A stretch of DNA of 64,000 bases from Utricularia gibba. Taxonomy: Eukaryota; Streptophyta; Magnoliopsida; Lamiales; Lentibulariaceae. The position numbers and the translations under genes are program-made. Shown here one piece after another: positions 43,065 to 55,343 of this stretch (its first letter is position 1; every line of letters begins with the position of its first letter). The notes below the pieces were generated by a model. It made no database searches. It saw only the letters and a list, made by a program, of their open reading frames with translations, and was not told where the DNA came from. The DNA lies in the NCBI GenBank assembly GCA_002189035.1, contig NEEC01000015.1:1550001-1614000 (forward strand), in the 5' to 3' direction.

Positions 43065-44240
43065 TTGAAATACTCCGATCAATAGGGTTCCGGCGGTGGG
43101 ATATCGAGACTGGTAGCACGAATGTCGGGGAATTGATGTTTTCGCCGGAGGACGATTTCTTGGGGGAAGGGTTTAGTTCCAGAATAAAGGTGAATCGAAT
43201 ACAACAATCGTTTCATGTTATTTTCTTGGTGGGCCCACATCAACTTAAGGCACCAATTCGACTCTAATTTTGATAATTTCGATTACATAGAAACATAGGC
43301 GTTGAGAATTTGATAAATTCAATTTATACGCCTTTTTAATATTCTTATACATGAATTTCTCATTACATTATCACAAATTGACTTATTTAGAAGAGGAAAT
43401 ATTTTATAGACTCTCGGTATATTTTTGATGATGAAAAAAATACATTTTTTATATTAATGAGCACAAAATTGAAATCCAAATAAGATTTGGAGGGCAATAA
43501 ATCATTCATTCTTCAATCAAAATGCATTGCATTGGAGGAAAAAAGGCCTCGGTGATGCACTCGGGCAGAGCAACTTCTGTCAATTCAGAGTAACAAGTTT
43601 TTGCCCTTCTGAAGAAAGGGCAACACATGTAAGAACGTAGACTAGGGAGCAGAAAAGAAGAAGACGAGGTAAACTCAACTCAGTTTTCAACAAGTTTTTG
43701 TCATATCACACTGCTACAGGTTTATTTTCATCTTCTCTCCATATTTGGCTCCACAGTGTTTGGTTACTGGGGTAAAGATGATGATTCATAGGTAGATGGG
43801 ATAGGGAAGAAACGGCAGCAAGAGTGTATGATCTTGCAGCACTTTAGTGCGGGGAGACCTCAGCCCACATCACTTTTCTGGTAGAAAATTATCAACAAGA
43901 ACAGGAAAAAATGAATGAAGCACATGAGCAGGCAAAGATGTGATCGACAGTTTTCCTCATATACACACAAAGAGATGTCCAACGGAACACTTGCCTCACT
44001 TCATGAGGCTGATAGAAAATGAAAAAAAAAGAATCATCACCTTTCTCATATGATCATATACTGTTACAATGGCAAACACATGGAAAGGGAGAGGGAGGCC
44101 AACAGGCAAGCCCTTGGGCCGCCTCACAAAATCTCGTTATGTATAAAGGACACCTAGAGCAACTGTGTGCTCTCCCTCCCCTTCCCTCTCCCCTGTATAA
44201 GCAGTGATAAAACACCAGGGGGGAAAAAAATACAAGTCCC
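43065..44240. other. RPN2 promoter and UBP 3' flank
   Basis: The proximal promoter of RPN2 holds a palindromic TGGGCCCA (43230-43237). AT-rich spacer and the long 3' untranslated region of the ubiquitin protease gene follow. No other gene seen. Confidence 0.45.
43230..43237. promoter_or_regulatory. Site II-like palindrome TGGGCCCA upstream of RPN2
   Basis: TGGGCC on both strands, about 170 bases upstream of the RPN2 start. TGGGCY (site II) elements bind TCP factors and are common in plant housekeeping and growth genes. Function inferred from position. Confidence 0.45.
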
Positions 44241-47200
44241 TCAAATTGCCTCATAGAACAAAATATAAGCTTCACAACGCAGAACCTCTTCAAACGAAGT
44301 CTCACGGATATGTGCATCGCTTGCGTAATACCAAACACAGTCTCCATTACCTTTGGTAGCTCGCACATAAGCAATGTAGTGGCCAAATCTCATGGTTCCT
44401 GAATGTTCCACTACTCCAACAAGCCGATACTTGACCATATCCCATTCACACCTGTTAAAAAAGAGGACACGTCAAGAAAAAAACATGGATGCAGCACATG
44501 CTGGTGCACTATGGTGACTGAAGTTTGGTCTTCTAACGGTGATCAGAATGATGAATACTGAAAGTGTAAGGAAACAACAACGAATTATACAATAGTAATG
44601 TTGAAGAATAACTCTACTGATAAAAAAAATCTGTTGAAGAATAACTCATAAGGTAATGGAACATGAGAAGGAAATAGACTTGGGATAATGAGCTCTATAA
44701 CAAGAATTTACCAAGAGATGAAAAAGAAAACATGCCAACAAACCTGGGATCCATATACGGTCGGAGATTGATTATCTCTCTGAAGCTCACATGGCCATTC
44801 AATTTACTCAGGCGACCTTGAACATCTTGACAAAATCTCTTTAGATGGATGGTCAAGACAGAAGGAGCCTTGTTAATAAGAATAGTCTTAGTAGCATCCC
44901 TCTTCACCTTCAGATTTTCCACGTTTAGCACCTCTTCATTACATACACCTGATTCACACTTGGAAGGCTGAATCCTGCTGCTTGACAACGCATCCTCATC
45001 AGATCCACAATCCTCATGGATAGGGCTGCAAATCTGAGCAGCTCTATGCAAATTTGGCAACTTTGAATCAGGTTCCAAGCAATTTCCAATCAGAGGATTT
45101 CTTGTTTCACAAACATCTACATCAAGAGACAGTGTATTGACATCAGAGGAATCAACAACATCTTGGTGATGAATATCAGTTACGGTGATTTGTTTGCTGG
45201 CATCCTGATGAAATACTTGAAGACTGCATGGATTTTCGTAACAAGAATCATTGGGTAGATCGGAGGTACCCATTTGCATGTTCTTCCTTGATCGGTCTAT
45301 CTTTTCTTGCAAAACCTTTGAGCAATTATCACACTGCCAAGCATGCTCATCTTTTGAGAGTAGTTCTGGTTTCATAAAACATGCTATGCAACTCTCAACA
45401 GACACGGGGTCCTCGTCATTGTCAACTTCATTTGGTTCAGACTCGCTACTATCTCCAGTAGTTCCAGTTCTAGTGATATTACTTGCATCAGAAAGAGAAT
45501 GAGTGGGTGGCTTACTCTCCAAGGAAACTTCAGGCTCGTTAAATAAATCTGCAAACCCGCTAAAATCAAGGACATCTTGATTATCACTGATCACTTCAGA
45601 CAAGACCTCATTCTCCGTTCTGATCACCTCGACACTAGATGTAAGATCTTTAATCGATGCTGAATCCTGAATTTCTGGAGAGTTTTCAAAGGCCCTTACA
45701 GAAGCACTATGAACTTCCCCAGGTGACTCAGTTCTATGCCTCGCACTTGCATCAAACTGAGAATTCCGTTCAGTAAATGAATCCCCCGAGTTTGATTCAA
45801 TTATCAGGTCTTCTTTTTCCTCAAAAGAGCAAAAACCATTTTCTGTCACAAAATTTCCACCAGGAAGTAAGTTAGCTTGGCTTTGATGCATGCTTGTTAA
45901 TGAAGCAGAATCCCCTCTACTGCTCTCTGAGACATGGCATATAGGAGGAGGCAACACGCCGTCATTCAGAGTAGGAGGTACACTTCCATTCAAAGCAAAC
46001 TCATACGTTGACATTTTACCTCCATCTACTTCATTTGAAATTTCAGGGGTAACACCATATGTCTCAGGATGATCCGACACTGTCAAACTACCAATAATTA
46101 ACAAGGGATCACTAGGATCCTTCACCCCTGGCGCTTCATTTGGTGCAATATAGTCCAGCCATGAAAAGTCATCAAAACTTGGGTTACCAACAGTGTTGGC
46201 TGCTTGATTGTTATTGGAATCCTTAATGGCTGAAAGGTCACCAGTGGTTAAACCCATATCAAGGACTATATTCTCAGAAAAAATGGAACTCGATGATGCA
46301 GAATCACCAAAAGTTAACAATGGCTGCTCTCCTGGTTGTATTGATGGTTGAGTTTCAGGATCATACTCACCAACAGTTGGCTTATCAGAAGACTTTTCTC
46401 CCTGCAAGCCACAGACTAGTCTGTTAGCTTTGGAGAGGTTCCTTCCACTTCTCCTAGGGGGCAATTTCTGCTTCTTGCCTTGTGTTACCAGAGAAGCCCG
46501 CTTTGATGGGCCCTTCTTGATAGGAACTGGCAGCGAAAGATCCAAAAATGGCTCATAAATAGTCGAAGCATGCCCACATTTTAAACAGCTAACAGTACTA
46601 GAAAGCTTCCCGCCAAAGATGGCATCCACAAATGAAGAATCTATGAGAGAACCCTGGGAAGATTTGATGACTTTTTTAGAACCTAATTCTTCATTAGATA
46701 GACTTTCAAGCAAGCATCTGAGCAACTCATGGCTATCATGTTGCTGATAACCTTTAAACTGCGGAGCCTTAATACAAAGACTGCTAAGCAAAGATTTAGG
46801 GTCAATGGCTCCTCTTAAGCCTGGCCCATTACTGGTTTCAAGAAATAGCTTTCTCAGTGAAGAACTTATAGGACCAAAGGACTCATCTAATTTGAGGAAA
46901 TGGTCCCTTACCTTACTAAGAGCCAACAAATTCTGCACGACTGAATTAAAGAAACAGGTATTTCCCAAATTTACCAAACCTCTTACAATACATGCAGACT
47001 TCCCATCAGCGCTTGTGTTTGAAGAATCCCCTTTTATGTTATTGGTGTCTCTGCCAAACCGACTATCCTCCATGTCAACAGAAGATTTCTCGGAAGGGCC
47101 ATCTTTTAAAATCTTTACAGCCTCATTTAAGACATCTTTATTCACACCATCATCAAACTTAGCAGCATGGATCAACTTATCACACAGAAAACACCAAATT

Positions 47201-47655
47201 AGTTGATGATTTTCATAATGAACCACCAATGGATGATGGTTCTGCTTTGCATGCCGAAAAGAATGGCTCTGAGGCGTAGTGGGTAAGCCAATACCTCCAC
47301 ATGAAAAATGACCGCAGGACAAACATACCCAAATTGATTTCAACTCTGAGTTTGAATTGTTTCCCCCTTTCTTCCCAGTTTTTCCTTTTCCTTTTTTTGC
47401 CTTTCTATCGCCACTGGTTCCCTGACAATCCTCACATTTACTAGATGTGGAAGAACCAAGTTTTTCATTAAGTTTATCTAGAGTGACTCCTCTGCCGATG
47501 TGTGGACAAGGTTCCCTATCTTTTCGCTTTCCAGCTTCACCATTCGGGGAAGGAAGATTATGAGGGCCCGATTCAGATGATGTTTTTTTGTCTGATGATG
47601 GACTCTGTTTTTCCTTGTGAACACCTTTACCTCTCTTCTTCACATTTTTCGCCAT
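44241..47655 (-). CDS. Ubiquitin carboxyl-terminal hydrolase, UBP1/UBP2 (USP16/45-like) type
   Basis: Two coding exons (44744-47655 and 44241-44451) encode 1040 residues. The basic N-terminus (KKRGKGVHKEKQSP) is followed by a ZnF-UBP domain (EPCPHIGRG, KCEDCQ, WVCLSCGHFSCGG, HPLVVHY). The peptidase has its Cys box at GLVNLGNTCFFNSVVQNLL, a QQHDSHELLRCLLE motif and, in the short last exon, the His box HSGTMRFGHYIAYVR. A long acidic, serine-rich insert separates the catalytic halves, with an extra CxxC pair near SCIACF and CDNCSKVL. It removes ubiquitin from proteins or chains; Arabidopsis UBP1 and UBP2 form this plant pair. A 5' leader intron is likely, from a donor near 49083 to an acceptor just before the ATG. 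All core residues are present. I cannot tell UBP1 from UBP2. Confidence 0.92.
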
Positions 47656-50043
47656 TACACCCTACACAACGTTCAATGAAATTTTCAAATGTATGTCACC
47701 ATTAGTATCAACATGCATTCTGAGGAAAAGGATCAAACATATCTGATGGACTTCAAATGACAGGGAAGTGACGTAAACAAGCCAACGTCACAATGAAAGC
47801 TAGGAAATAAGTGATAAGCGCTGAAGGGCTAACTAAATTTGAAGACTGCAACTTAAGAAGAATTTAAATGGCACGTTTATAGATTACATCACCAAAATCT
47901 TAAATTGTAAAGCTGCTAGCACCTGTTTACTCTAATGATGCTTGACACGAAAGAACTTATCAACCCAAAAATCGAGCATAATTAGGCATTTTCCACTTCA
48001 AAGGAAACATAAGTCCGCAAGGCATCAACTAAAAATTACCTTAACTCTCACTTCATTAGTTCGTTTTTGTTCCCCTTCTTTGTTTTTCCGTGTGCTCCTG
48101 GAAAATCAAAGGCTTCAATGCTAATGGAAAGGTAGCATTTTTCCCAGTAAAATGTCAAGAAAAAAAAAGAAACCAGCACATCCAATGAGAGCATCATATC
48201 ACTTGAAGAAGAATTAGGTCTACAAATATAACTATTACCCAAATTCTCGTAGCTGCTCAAATTTTCTTCTGATGAAGACAGAATCGAACCCTTGAAATTT
48301 TCTGATCTGACAGGTACCTAGGCATTACTATGAAATGCCATGATAAGAATTGTTCTCCAATTAGTCATAACAGCTAACTAATCAGAATCATAGGTAAAAA
48401 TACATGCAAGAAAACTGATCACTCTTAAGGCCTCAGATGCACAGCAATGGAGCCAAAAGAACAAAAGGTTATAATATCCTTAATTCGAAACCATGAGGAT
48501 TTCATGCGCCATCGAAGAAATGGCAAATGAAGGCAATGAAATCAGACTAAATAAATAAGTTACACCACAAAAATATAATTCAATTTGTATCCACAATGAA
48601 ACTCATGATGTTTATGGCATACCAACTGCATTTGGTCAACCTGCAGCTTGCTTTCATTTGTGATCCAGTTCATATCAGTGTCAGGATTGCCTGGAAACAC
48701 ACGTTAAGACAGGAAAAATATAAAGAGTCGTGAACCACAAAGAAGAAGCTCATTCCATATTCCAATGATTATAGATTAGGGTCTTTTAATGGATGGATTT
48801 AATGACCCATTCTCTTAATGATCTGGAATGCAGTATGCATAGCCTACAATTCAACAGAGAAGTCACAGAATACGCAGTGCAGTTCATATTTTCAACAAGG
48901 ACACCAAAAAAGAAAAAAGAGAAAAGCAATCATATACAAAAAGCTTTGGAAAAATAATCAGCCGACGGAGAAAAAATGAAAAAACCCCGCATTAGAGACA
49001 GTTACAATTTTACTAAGCAAGCGTAATAGCACACCAAAACACCCAACCGCAAGGGTAAGCGGAAGCTTATTTCATATTTGACCTGCAAGACCTGCGTAGC
49101 ATTATTTGCAAACGCTTCGATCATTTGAGAAAAAACCACCAGACGCGATTCAATACCAGCCAGAAGCTTGCCAATGCAATTAAAATCTGGGTGGGGAGAA
49201 AACGAAAACCCAACTGCAATACGGCGGAAACAGGAAAAAATCGCCACGCCACCGGGCGGCGGAGAGGCTGAATACTTGACTGGATTTCGCGATCGGCCCA
49301 CTTGATTAAAAAATAAGGCTCAATTGTTTTAGAAAACCGTAATGGCGGCCCAATACAGAAAGTTTTGAGACCCACTGACTTCACTTCCCCTCATTCTCCT
49401 CGAAATCTGTTGTTCGGCGTAAGTATCTTTGCTTACAAACTTGGCTTTTTCTTTATCGTAGCTTACTGCAATGCATTTCTGGTGATTCGCCGCTTTCAGC
49501 AAAATCGGTTTCTTCTTTTGGTTTTTTCCTTGTACCGCATCGTATAGTCATGATTTTTGTATTGTTTTTTGCTTCTTTCTTCTGAGAGAAGCAGGTGAAG
49601 GAAGCTAAGAGAGAAAGTAGATGCTCTCGTTTTCAGTGTTTCACCAGGCAGTATTGACCTGTTTTCATCCTTGAGCGCGTATGCCAATTTCTTAGCGCCT
49701 TTTTGTGCTATCCACAGTTGCGATTTGGAAAACCCCTGATCACCCTTTGTTAAAATTGGAGTCGCTTTGTGCATGTGAATGTGGTAAGCTTTTCAGTCTT
49801 GGTTTATTTTCTAAACCTTGAGTTGGGAAATGGTGTTATGTTAAGCCAAATTCTGGAGTAAATCGGAGTTATACGAGGTTATGTAGCACTACAGAGCATG
49901 CATTTTGTCTCTGAGTTGATGAGTTGTGCGGTTGTCTTGGATCATGTGGACTATTGAAAGTTGCTCTTGTTTGAGAGGTTCTGCTAATCCAGAACACATA
50001 AACAATGTTAACATGCATACCCTGTTGCAGAGAAGGCAGAATT
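47656..50043. other. Divergent region: UBP 5' leader/intron, shared promoter, leader of the small membrane-protein gene
   Basis: The minus-strand protease gene and the plus-strand small gene diverge around 49300-49400. Two GGCCCA (site II, TGGGCC on the other strand) motifs near 49293 and 49347 mark the likely shared promoter. The 47660-49080 stretch reads like a leader intron with no coding signal. A plus-strand leader intron probably ends at the acceptor CTGTTGCAG near 50031. Confidence 0.45.
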
Positions 50044-50397
50044 ATGGCAAGCAAGCAACAAGAAGGTCATCAAGGTTCCAATGCTACTACTGAAGAAAGT
50101 TCAGTAGCTGTTGATTTGACCGGAAGAATATCAGAGCAGCTCAAGAAAATGAAGGAGCATGCTGAAACTTATCCATATGTTTGGGCATCATATGCTTTTG
50201 TGTATGGAACTTTAGGATTTTGGCTCACATACAGGTGGAGAAAACTACGGAAAACTGAAGACAATGTGAGGGTTCTTCAAGAAAGGCTTCGTAAGCTTGT
50301 TGAAATGGAGGAAACAAGTGCCACTACAATCTCCACAGACCAGCAGCCAGTGAACTCCAATGACTCGCCTTCATCTTCTGAGAAATCTGCAAAATAG
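50044..50397 (+). CDS. Small single-pass membrane protein with coiled coil, function unknown
   Basis: A single-exon 117-residue protein starts 13 bases after a likely leader-intron acceptor. Residues 1-40 are polar and charged. One membrane span occupies about residues 43-63 (YPYVWASYAFVYGTLGFWLT). It is followed at once by a basic patch (YRWRKLRKTE) and a short heptad helix (NVRVLQERLRKLVEME), then a serine-rich tail. The positive-inside rule puts the coiled coil in the cytosol, stroma or matrix. I recall similar uncharacterised plant proteins but no function. It is divergently placed from the ubiquitin protease gene and may share its promoter. Confidence 0.7.
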   Translation: MASKQQEGHQGSNATTEESSVAVDLTGRISEQLKKMKEHAETYPYVWASYAFVYGTLGFWLTYRWRKLRKTEDNVRVLQERLRKLVEMEETSATTISTDQQPVNSNDSPSSSEKSAK

Positions 50398-51194
50398 GTA
50401 ATTTTTCACTGTCAGCAACATCACTTGCTGCCTATTACATCACAAGAACATTCTCAACAAACTTCTTAGCTTAATAGAAGGCTTCACCAAACTTTTTGGA
50501 CCATTGCCTGGTGATAGTTTTTTTTTTCATTTTTCCTTTCAATACCAGTGTAATAAATACTATGTTAGAAATTTTTCAGTATTTCCCAACATTTGTGTTA
50601 ATTTATATTCTTCACTGGTCTTTGTATACACTTGTTCACTTTTTTCAGCATTTTTGGATGAGTCTGTATGCACTTCCCATATCTCCTGAGTAAGTTCTAG
50701 TCATAGATTGGCAACAACAACATATTTGATCGGTGCCTAGAGTACAAGAACAGCTCTTCTATCCTTGAACAGAGGATTTATAGGAGGGATAATGTTTTCT
50801 ACTGCACTCTTGCGGTTTCTGGGCTGTGGCAACGTATACTTCCTCATTGTACAATGCGGTTGCAGTTTATTTGTCCAAAAAGAAATATGATTTACAAAAC
50901 AGACCCCTACTAAATTAAATCCCAAAAAGCAAAAATGGAAATCGGAAATATAAAGGAAGGCCCCTGGGTCTTAGAACCTTAGTTATAAACTTGAAACCTT
51001 GAAAAACAAGGGAATAATTAAGTGATGTAGTTATGAAATGATTTATACACGATATTATCTATTTTGAATAAATATTTTTAATTTGGAAATTTCTATCAAT
51101 AACCCTTGGTTGTATTTGCAAAAAAAAATTAATACAAAGTTTACGTTGTCATTCTATTCAATCTCATATTATTCTATAAGTGATGTGATAATTG

Positions 51195-51345
51195 GGTAAG
51201 TCACTTCCGGGCTTCCTGGCGGTGCCTGAGAGAGTTTGGCGTGGGTTGGTAAGCGAACCTTGGAGCCTGACTGACTTTCGTAAACTACCCATCCTTGGGA
51301 TGTGACGTGTGAACCAAGGGTTGAGTCCTATTATAATTTCATGGA
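51195..51345 (+). mobile_element. tRNA-derived SINE-like remnant
   Basis: A GC-richer island in AT-rich DNA with an A-box-like TGGCGTGGGTTGG at 51237-51249 and AAGCGAACC just after it. A B-box-like GGGTTGAGTCC sits at 51318-51328, about 70 bases on. The layout is that of plant tRNA-derived SINEs; the B-box lacks the C of GGTTCGA. No poly-A or poly-T tail or target duplication was established. Confidence 0.38.
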
Positions 51346-51432
51346 CAATAAGTTTTCAATAATCATCATATTAACTTGATATTTGAGAAACAAAGTATAG
51401 GGGGTGGGGTCCCACCAGGATGTGAACGAGGA

Positions 51433-51463
51433 CCTTCTTCTTCTTCTTCTTCTTCTTCTTCTT
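51433..51463. repeat. (TTC)n microsatellite
   Basis: About ten uninterrupted CTT/TTC units, followed by an imperfect CT-rich tail to 51478. Confidence 0.85.
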
Positions 51464-52227
51464 TCTCCTCTTCTTCCGTGGAGTGTGGCGACACAGACGG
51501 ACGGCGTGGACAAATTCCACCTAATCAAATCAACCTTCTTCCATTGCTTTTCCGCCCAAAAGTCAAACTGCCGCACTTTTAAGATAATTTTGGATGGGAT
51601 GGGATGGGATGATTTACGAGTAAACATTCATATTTTGTACTACCAATTAAATATCTAATTATTTTTATTATTTTAAAAAATATTCTTTAATTATCAAATT
51701 TTCTATTTTTAAATAATCATTTTTTAAATAACAATCTCTATTAAATTAGGGCTTAGTCTCCATACACAAGTTTAATCTCTCAGTTATTTTATTAAATTTG
51801 ATTTATACATATCAAATTTAATAAAATAATTTTATGAAAAAAAGTATATGGATGTACGATTTAGAAAAATAGTGACCAATTGTTTTTTTTCGCCTTTTGT
51901 ACTCTATACTTCTATAAATAAAAAAAGTATATGAATTCATTTTTCTTTTTTTATTATCATTTAAAAAATAAAAAATGGACTGTGTGCTTTGTTTCTTTTA
52001 GTTGTTATTTTCACATTGATAATGAAACTTCAAGAGAAGTATCAAAGAATTAGGTTGTGGAGATTGTTATTTTCACATCATGGGTGCAAAAAAATTCAAC
52101 TTTGTTTCTTTTTATTATTATTTTTAAAATGCAAAATTCCTGTAATCTCCTGAATTAATTGTCAACCGCCGTTTCTAAAATCTGCTATTCTTTCTTCGCA
52201 CCGCAAGGTGATCGGTGGAGACGGCAA

Positions 52228-54743
52228 ATGACTTTCAGGAAGTTCTGCTTCATTTCACATTCAGAGCTTGATGCTCCTCGAGAGATCGAGCGTCTGAAAG
52301 TATCGTCGCCTGGGTATGTGTCTGGACGACGCTGTGGTGCCTCCGCTGTGGATTTCCTCCGGAGACGCCTCCGCCGCTTCATCCTACGGCGGCACGTATT
52401 TCTCCGGAGGCCGCGCAAAACTCACCCTCCCGGCGGCGTCTTCTTCGACGCTGAAGGAGTCGAGATCGAAAACAAGTTCTTGACCAGAGAGAACCCAAGA
52501 GATTTCAGCTACTCCGAGCTCTACATCGGTACTAATGGCTTCGACGGCAAGGAGGTACTGGGCAGCGGCGGATTCGGCCGAGTTTACAAGGCGATTCTTC
52601 CCAGCGACGGCACGGCGGTCGCCGTTAAGTGCGTGACGGAGAGAGGGGAGAGGTTTGAGAAGACGTTCATGGCTGAGCTGGTGGCGGTGGCCCATCTCCG
52701 TCACCGGAACCTCGTTCGCCTCAGGGGATGGTGTGTTCACGACGGCGAGCTTCTCCTCGTCTACGACTACATGCCTAAAGGCAGCCTGGACAAAGTTCTA
52801 TTCAAGAGCCATGAGAACTTCAAGTCTCCGCCTCTGGATTGGGAGATGCGGCGCAAGATCGTCGACGGTTTAGCAGCAGGACTGAACTATCTCCATGAGA
52901 ATCTTGAAGCTCAGATAATCCACAGGGATGTGAAGACCAGCAATGTGCTCCTTGATTCCCATTTCAACGCAAGATTAGGCGACTTCGGGCTCGCCCGTTG
53001 GCAGGAGCATGATCTTCTCATCAGTGACACCATTTCAAAAACTGCATCACTTTCCTTCAAGAACCAAGATTTTCATCTTGGAGCAACCACCAGGATTGGA
53101 GGGACAGTTGGGTATCTGCCACCTGAAAGCTTTCAGAGGAGAAGTGTCGCATCAGCCAAGTCCGATGTGTTCAGCTTTGGCGTTGTGGTTCTTGAAGTTG
53201 TGTCTGGAAGAAGGGCTGTTGATCTCTCTTTCCCTGATGAGCAGATCATACTCCTTGACTGGATCAGACGTCTCTCGGATGAAGGGGAACTTAGGAGAGC
53301 AGTTGATTCTCGTTTGGTTCCTGAAACCAAGAAAATCGATGAGATGGAGAGAATGATGAAAATTGGTCTGATTTGCACTCACCAAGATCCTCAGTCAAGG
53401 CCAACAATGAAGTGGGTGATGGAGACTCTTTCAAGCAGCAGAACTTTGCCTCCACTTCCATCTTTTGAAGACCACCCTCATTACATTTCCCTCTGTTCTT
53501 CAACTGATACATCCAGCAACAAAACCAAGTATTCGTTCGTCACCAGCACAGGGGAGACGTTGTATTTCACAGCGGAGTCGGAAATGACGAGCGGTGTAGC
53601 TATCAACAAAGAAGACAGGGTGGTACTCCCTGCCCCTGCTGCTGTCCCTGTAGTGGAGACGCCAAGGGTGATATCTTATGAAGAAATCATGGCGGCTACG
53701 AGCAACTTCTCTGAGTCGAACAGGATGGCTGAGGTTGATTTCGGGACAGCTTACCGCGGAGTTCTGGACGGGCGTCACCATGTCATCGTGAAGCGTTTGG
53801 GAATGAAAACATGTCCTGCATTGCGAATGAGGTTCGCCATTGAGTTCAGGAACATGGAGAGGCTTCGTCACCGGAACCTGGTCCAGCTCCGAGGTTGGTG
53901 CACGGAGCAAGGTGAGATGCTCGTGGTGTACGACTTCTCGTCGTCTCGCCTCCTCAGCCACGTCCTCTTCCATCAGCAGCGCACAACCTTACATTGGCAC
54001 CAAAGGTAAGCAACTCATCGGCATCGGCAATTCATCAAACACGCTGTGTACCTTGTTTTTAATTGACCATCAACAACAACAGGTACAAGATCGTGAAGTC
54101 GCTCGCTTCAGCCGTTTGCTATCTCCACGAGGAGTGGGACGAACAGGTGATCCACAGAAACATCACATCCTCAGCGATCATCCTAGACGACGACAGCAAT
54201 CCCAGACTGGGATCATTCGCACTGGCCGAGTTTCTAACAAGAAACGAACACGGAAACCCACACGTAGTCCTCGACAGAAGAAGATCCGTTCGTGGGATAT
54301 TCGGATACATCTCAACAGAGTACAACGACTCCGGCGAAGCAAGCACAATGGCAGACGTTTACAGTTACGGCGTGGTGGTGCTGGAGGTAGTGACGGGCCA
54401 CAAAGCAGTGGATTTCCGGCAGAAAAGCCCGCTATTAGTGGAGAGAGTGCGTGAATTGGAGGAACAAAAAAGTGGGTCGTACAAAGAAATGGCGGATCGG
54501 AGACTGGGCGGAGAGTACGATGAGAGGGAACTGGAGAGAGTAGTGAGACTGGGGATGGCGTGCACCGTTTCCGATCCGTCGATGAGGCCGACGATGAGGG
54601 AAATAGTGAGGATTCTCGAAGGTCACGATGAGTGGCTCTGGGACAAGTTCGAGGGGAACAAGGAAACCAGACAGGCGTGGCGCCAGAGGAATTCTGCTGC
54701 CTCCAGCCTCGTACGAAGGATTCAAGCCCTCGGTATCAACTGA
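52228..54743 (+). CDS. LECRKS2: Receptor-like protein kinase S.2 type: tandem kinase, second domain pseudokinase
   Basis: Two exons (52228-54005, 54083-54743) encode 812 residues; the Arabidopsis S.2 protein has about 851. There is no signal peptide, lectin domain or membrane span, so it is probably cytosolic despite its lectin-RLK name. Kinase 1 (about residues 105-400) is complete: LGSGGFGRVYKA, VAVKC, HRDVKTSNVLLD, GDFGLARW, GTVGYLPPES. Kinase 2 (about 490-790) keeps the ATP lysine (VIVKRLG) but has no glycine loop (AEVDFGTAYRG). HRD is HRN (VIHRNITSSAI) and DFG is GSF (LGSFALAEF), so it should not transfer phosphate. The same losses occur in the Arabidopsis protein as I recall it, so this is a family trait. 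The start at 52228 is the first ATG in frame. The N-terminus is arginine-rich. Confidence 0.9.
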
Positions 54744-55343
54744 CTCAGAATGTCTGCTCTTTCCACTGTTTTTTTTTTTTTTTTGTTTGTAATAAATTGT
54801 CATTATATTCTGAAATAATGGTTCTCTATTCATTTAAAAAATATATAAAATCAAAGAGAAAAAGACAGATAATTACAACAAAACAATTTTTTCTTCCCCC
54901 AATGGTGGGCCCCATAAAACAAGCAAGCCTAAACTCAACAGTATTTGTTTGATAATTGATATAGTACATCAAAATTTTATATTTTATAAAAATGAGGTAA
55001 AATTTAAAAAGAATTGATATTTAGGTTTAATATCCCTCAATAATAAGACATGAATCCCTCATTTTGTGAATTTAATAAAATTTATATTAAGATTCATGTT
55101 ACAATTTTATCTTATATTTATATTACAAAATAATAAAATATATAATTATGACATGATTTGCTGAGATGCTATAGAACATAGACTGGACAAATCCCTCGCC
55201 TAGACAAAGGCAAGGCAGATTTTTAGGGATGTGCCGGAATTGTCGGCACTTATACAGGCGCTGGTCTTGGTTATTGAGTTCTGTGAATGGACAGAGACAG
55301 ACCCCTTGGCGCCATAGTTCTTGCATCGAAGGATTGCTGAACA
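54744..55343. other. Convergent 3' flanks of the tandem kinase and THIM
   Basis: AT-rich 3' flanks, with a run of T near 54770-54784. No coding signal seen. Confidence 0.4.

Larger units (their letters stand above)
50398..52227. other. Intergenic: 3' flank, SINE-like element, TTC microsatellite, AT-rich spacer
   Basis: AT-rich intergenic DNA with a SINE-like element (about 51195-51345), a TTC microsatellite (51433-51463) and a short TGGGA repeat (51591-51610). The last 70 bases before 52228 are open in the kinase frame without an ATG, so I started the gene at 52228. Confidence 0.4.

Noticed and set aside
55123-55343. Thiamine riboswitch in the THIM 3' flank
   Set aside because: No conserved TPP aptamer helices recognised. 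In plants that riboswitch is known in THIC, not THIM.
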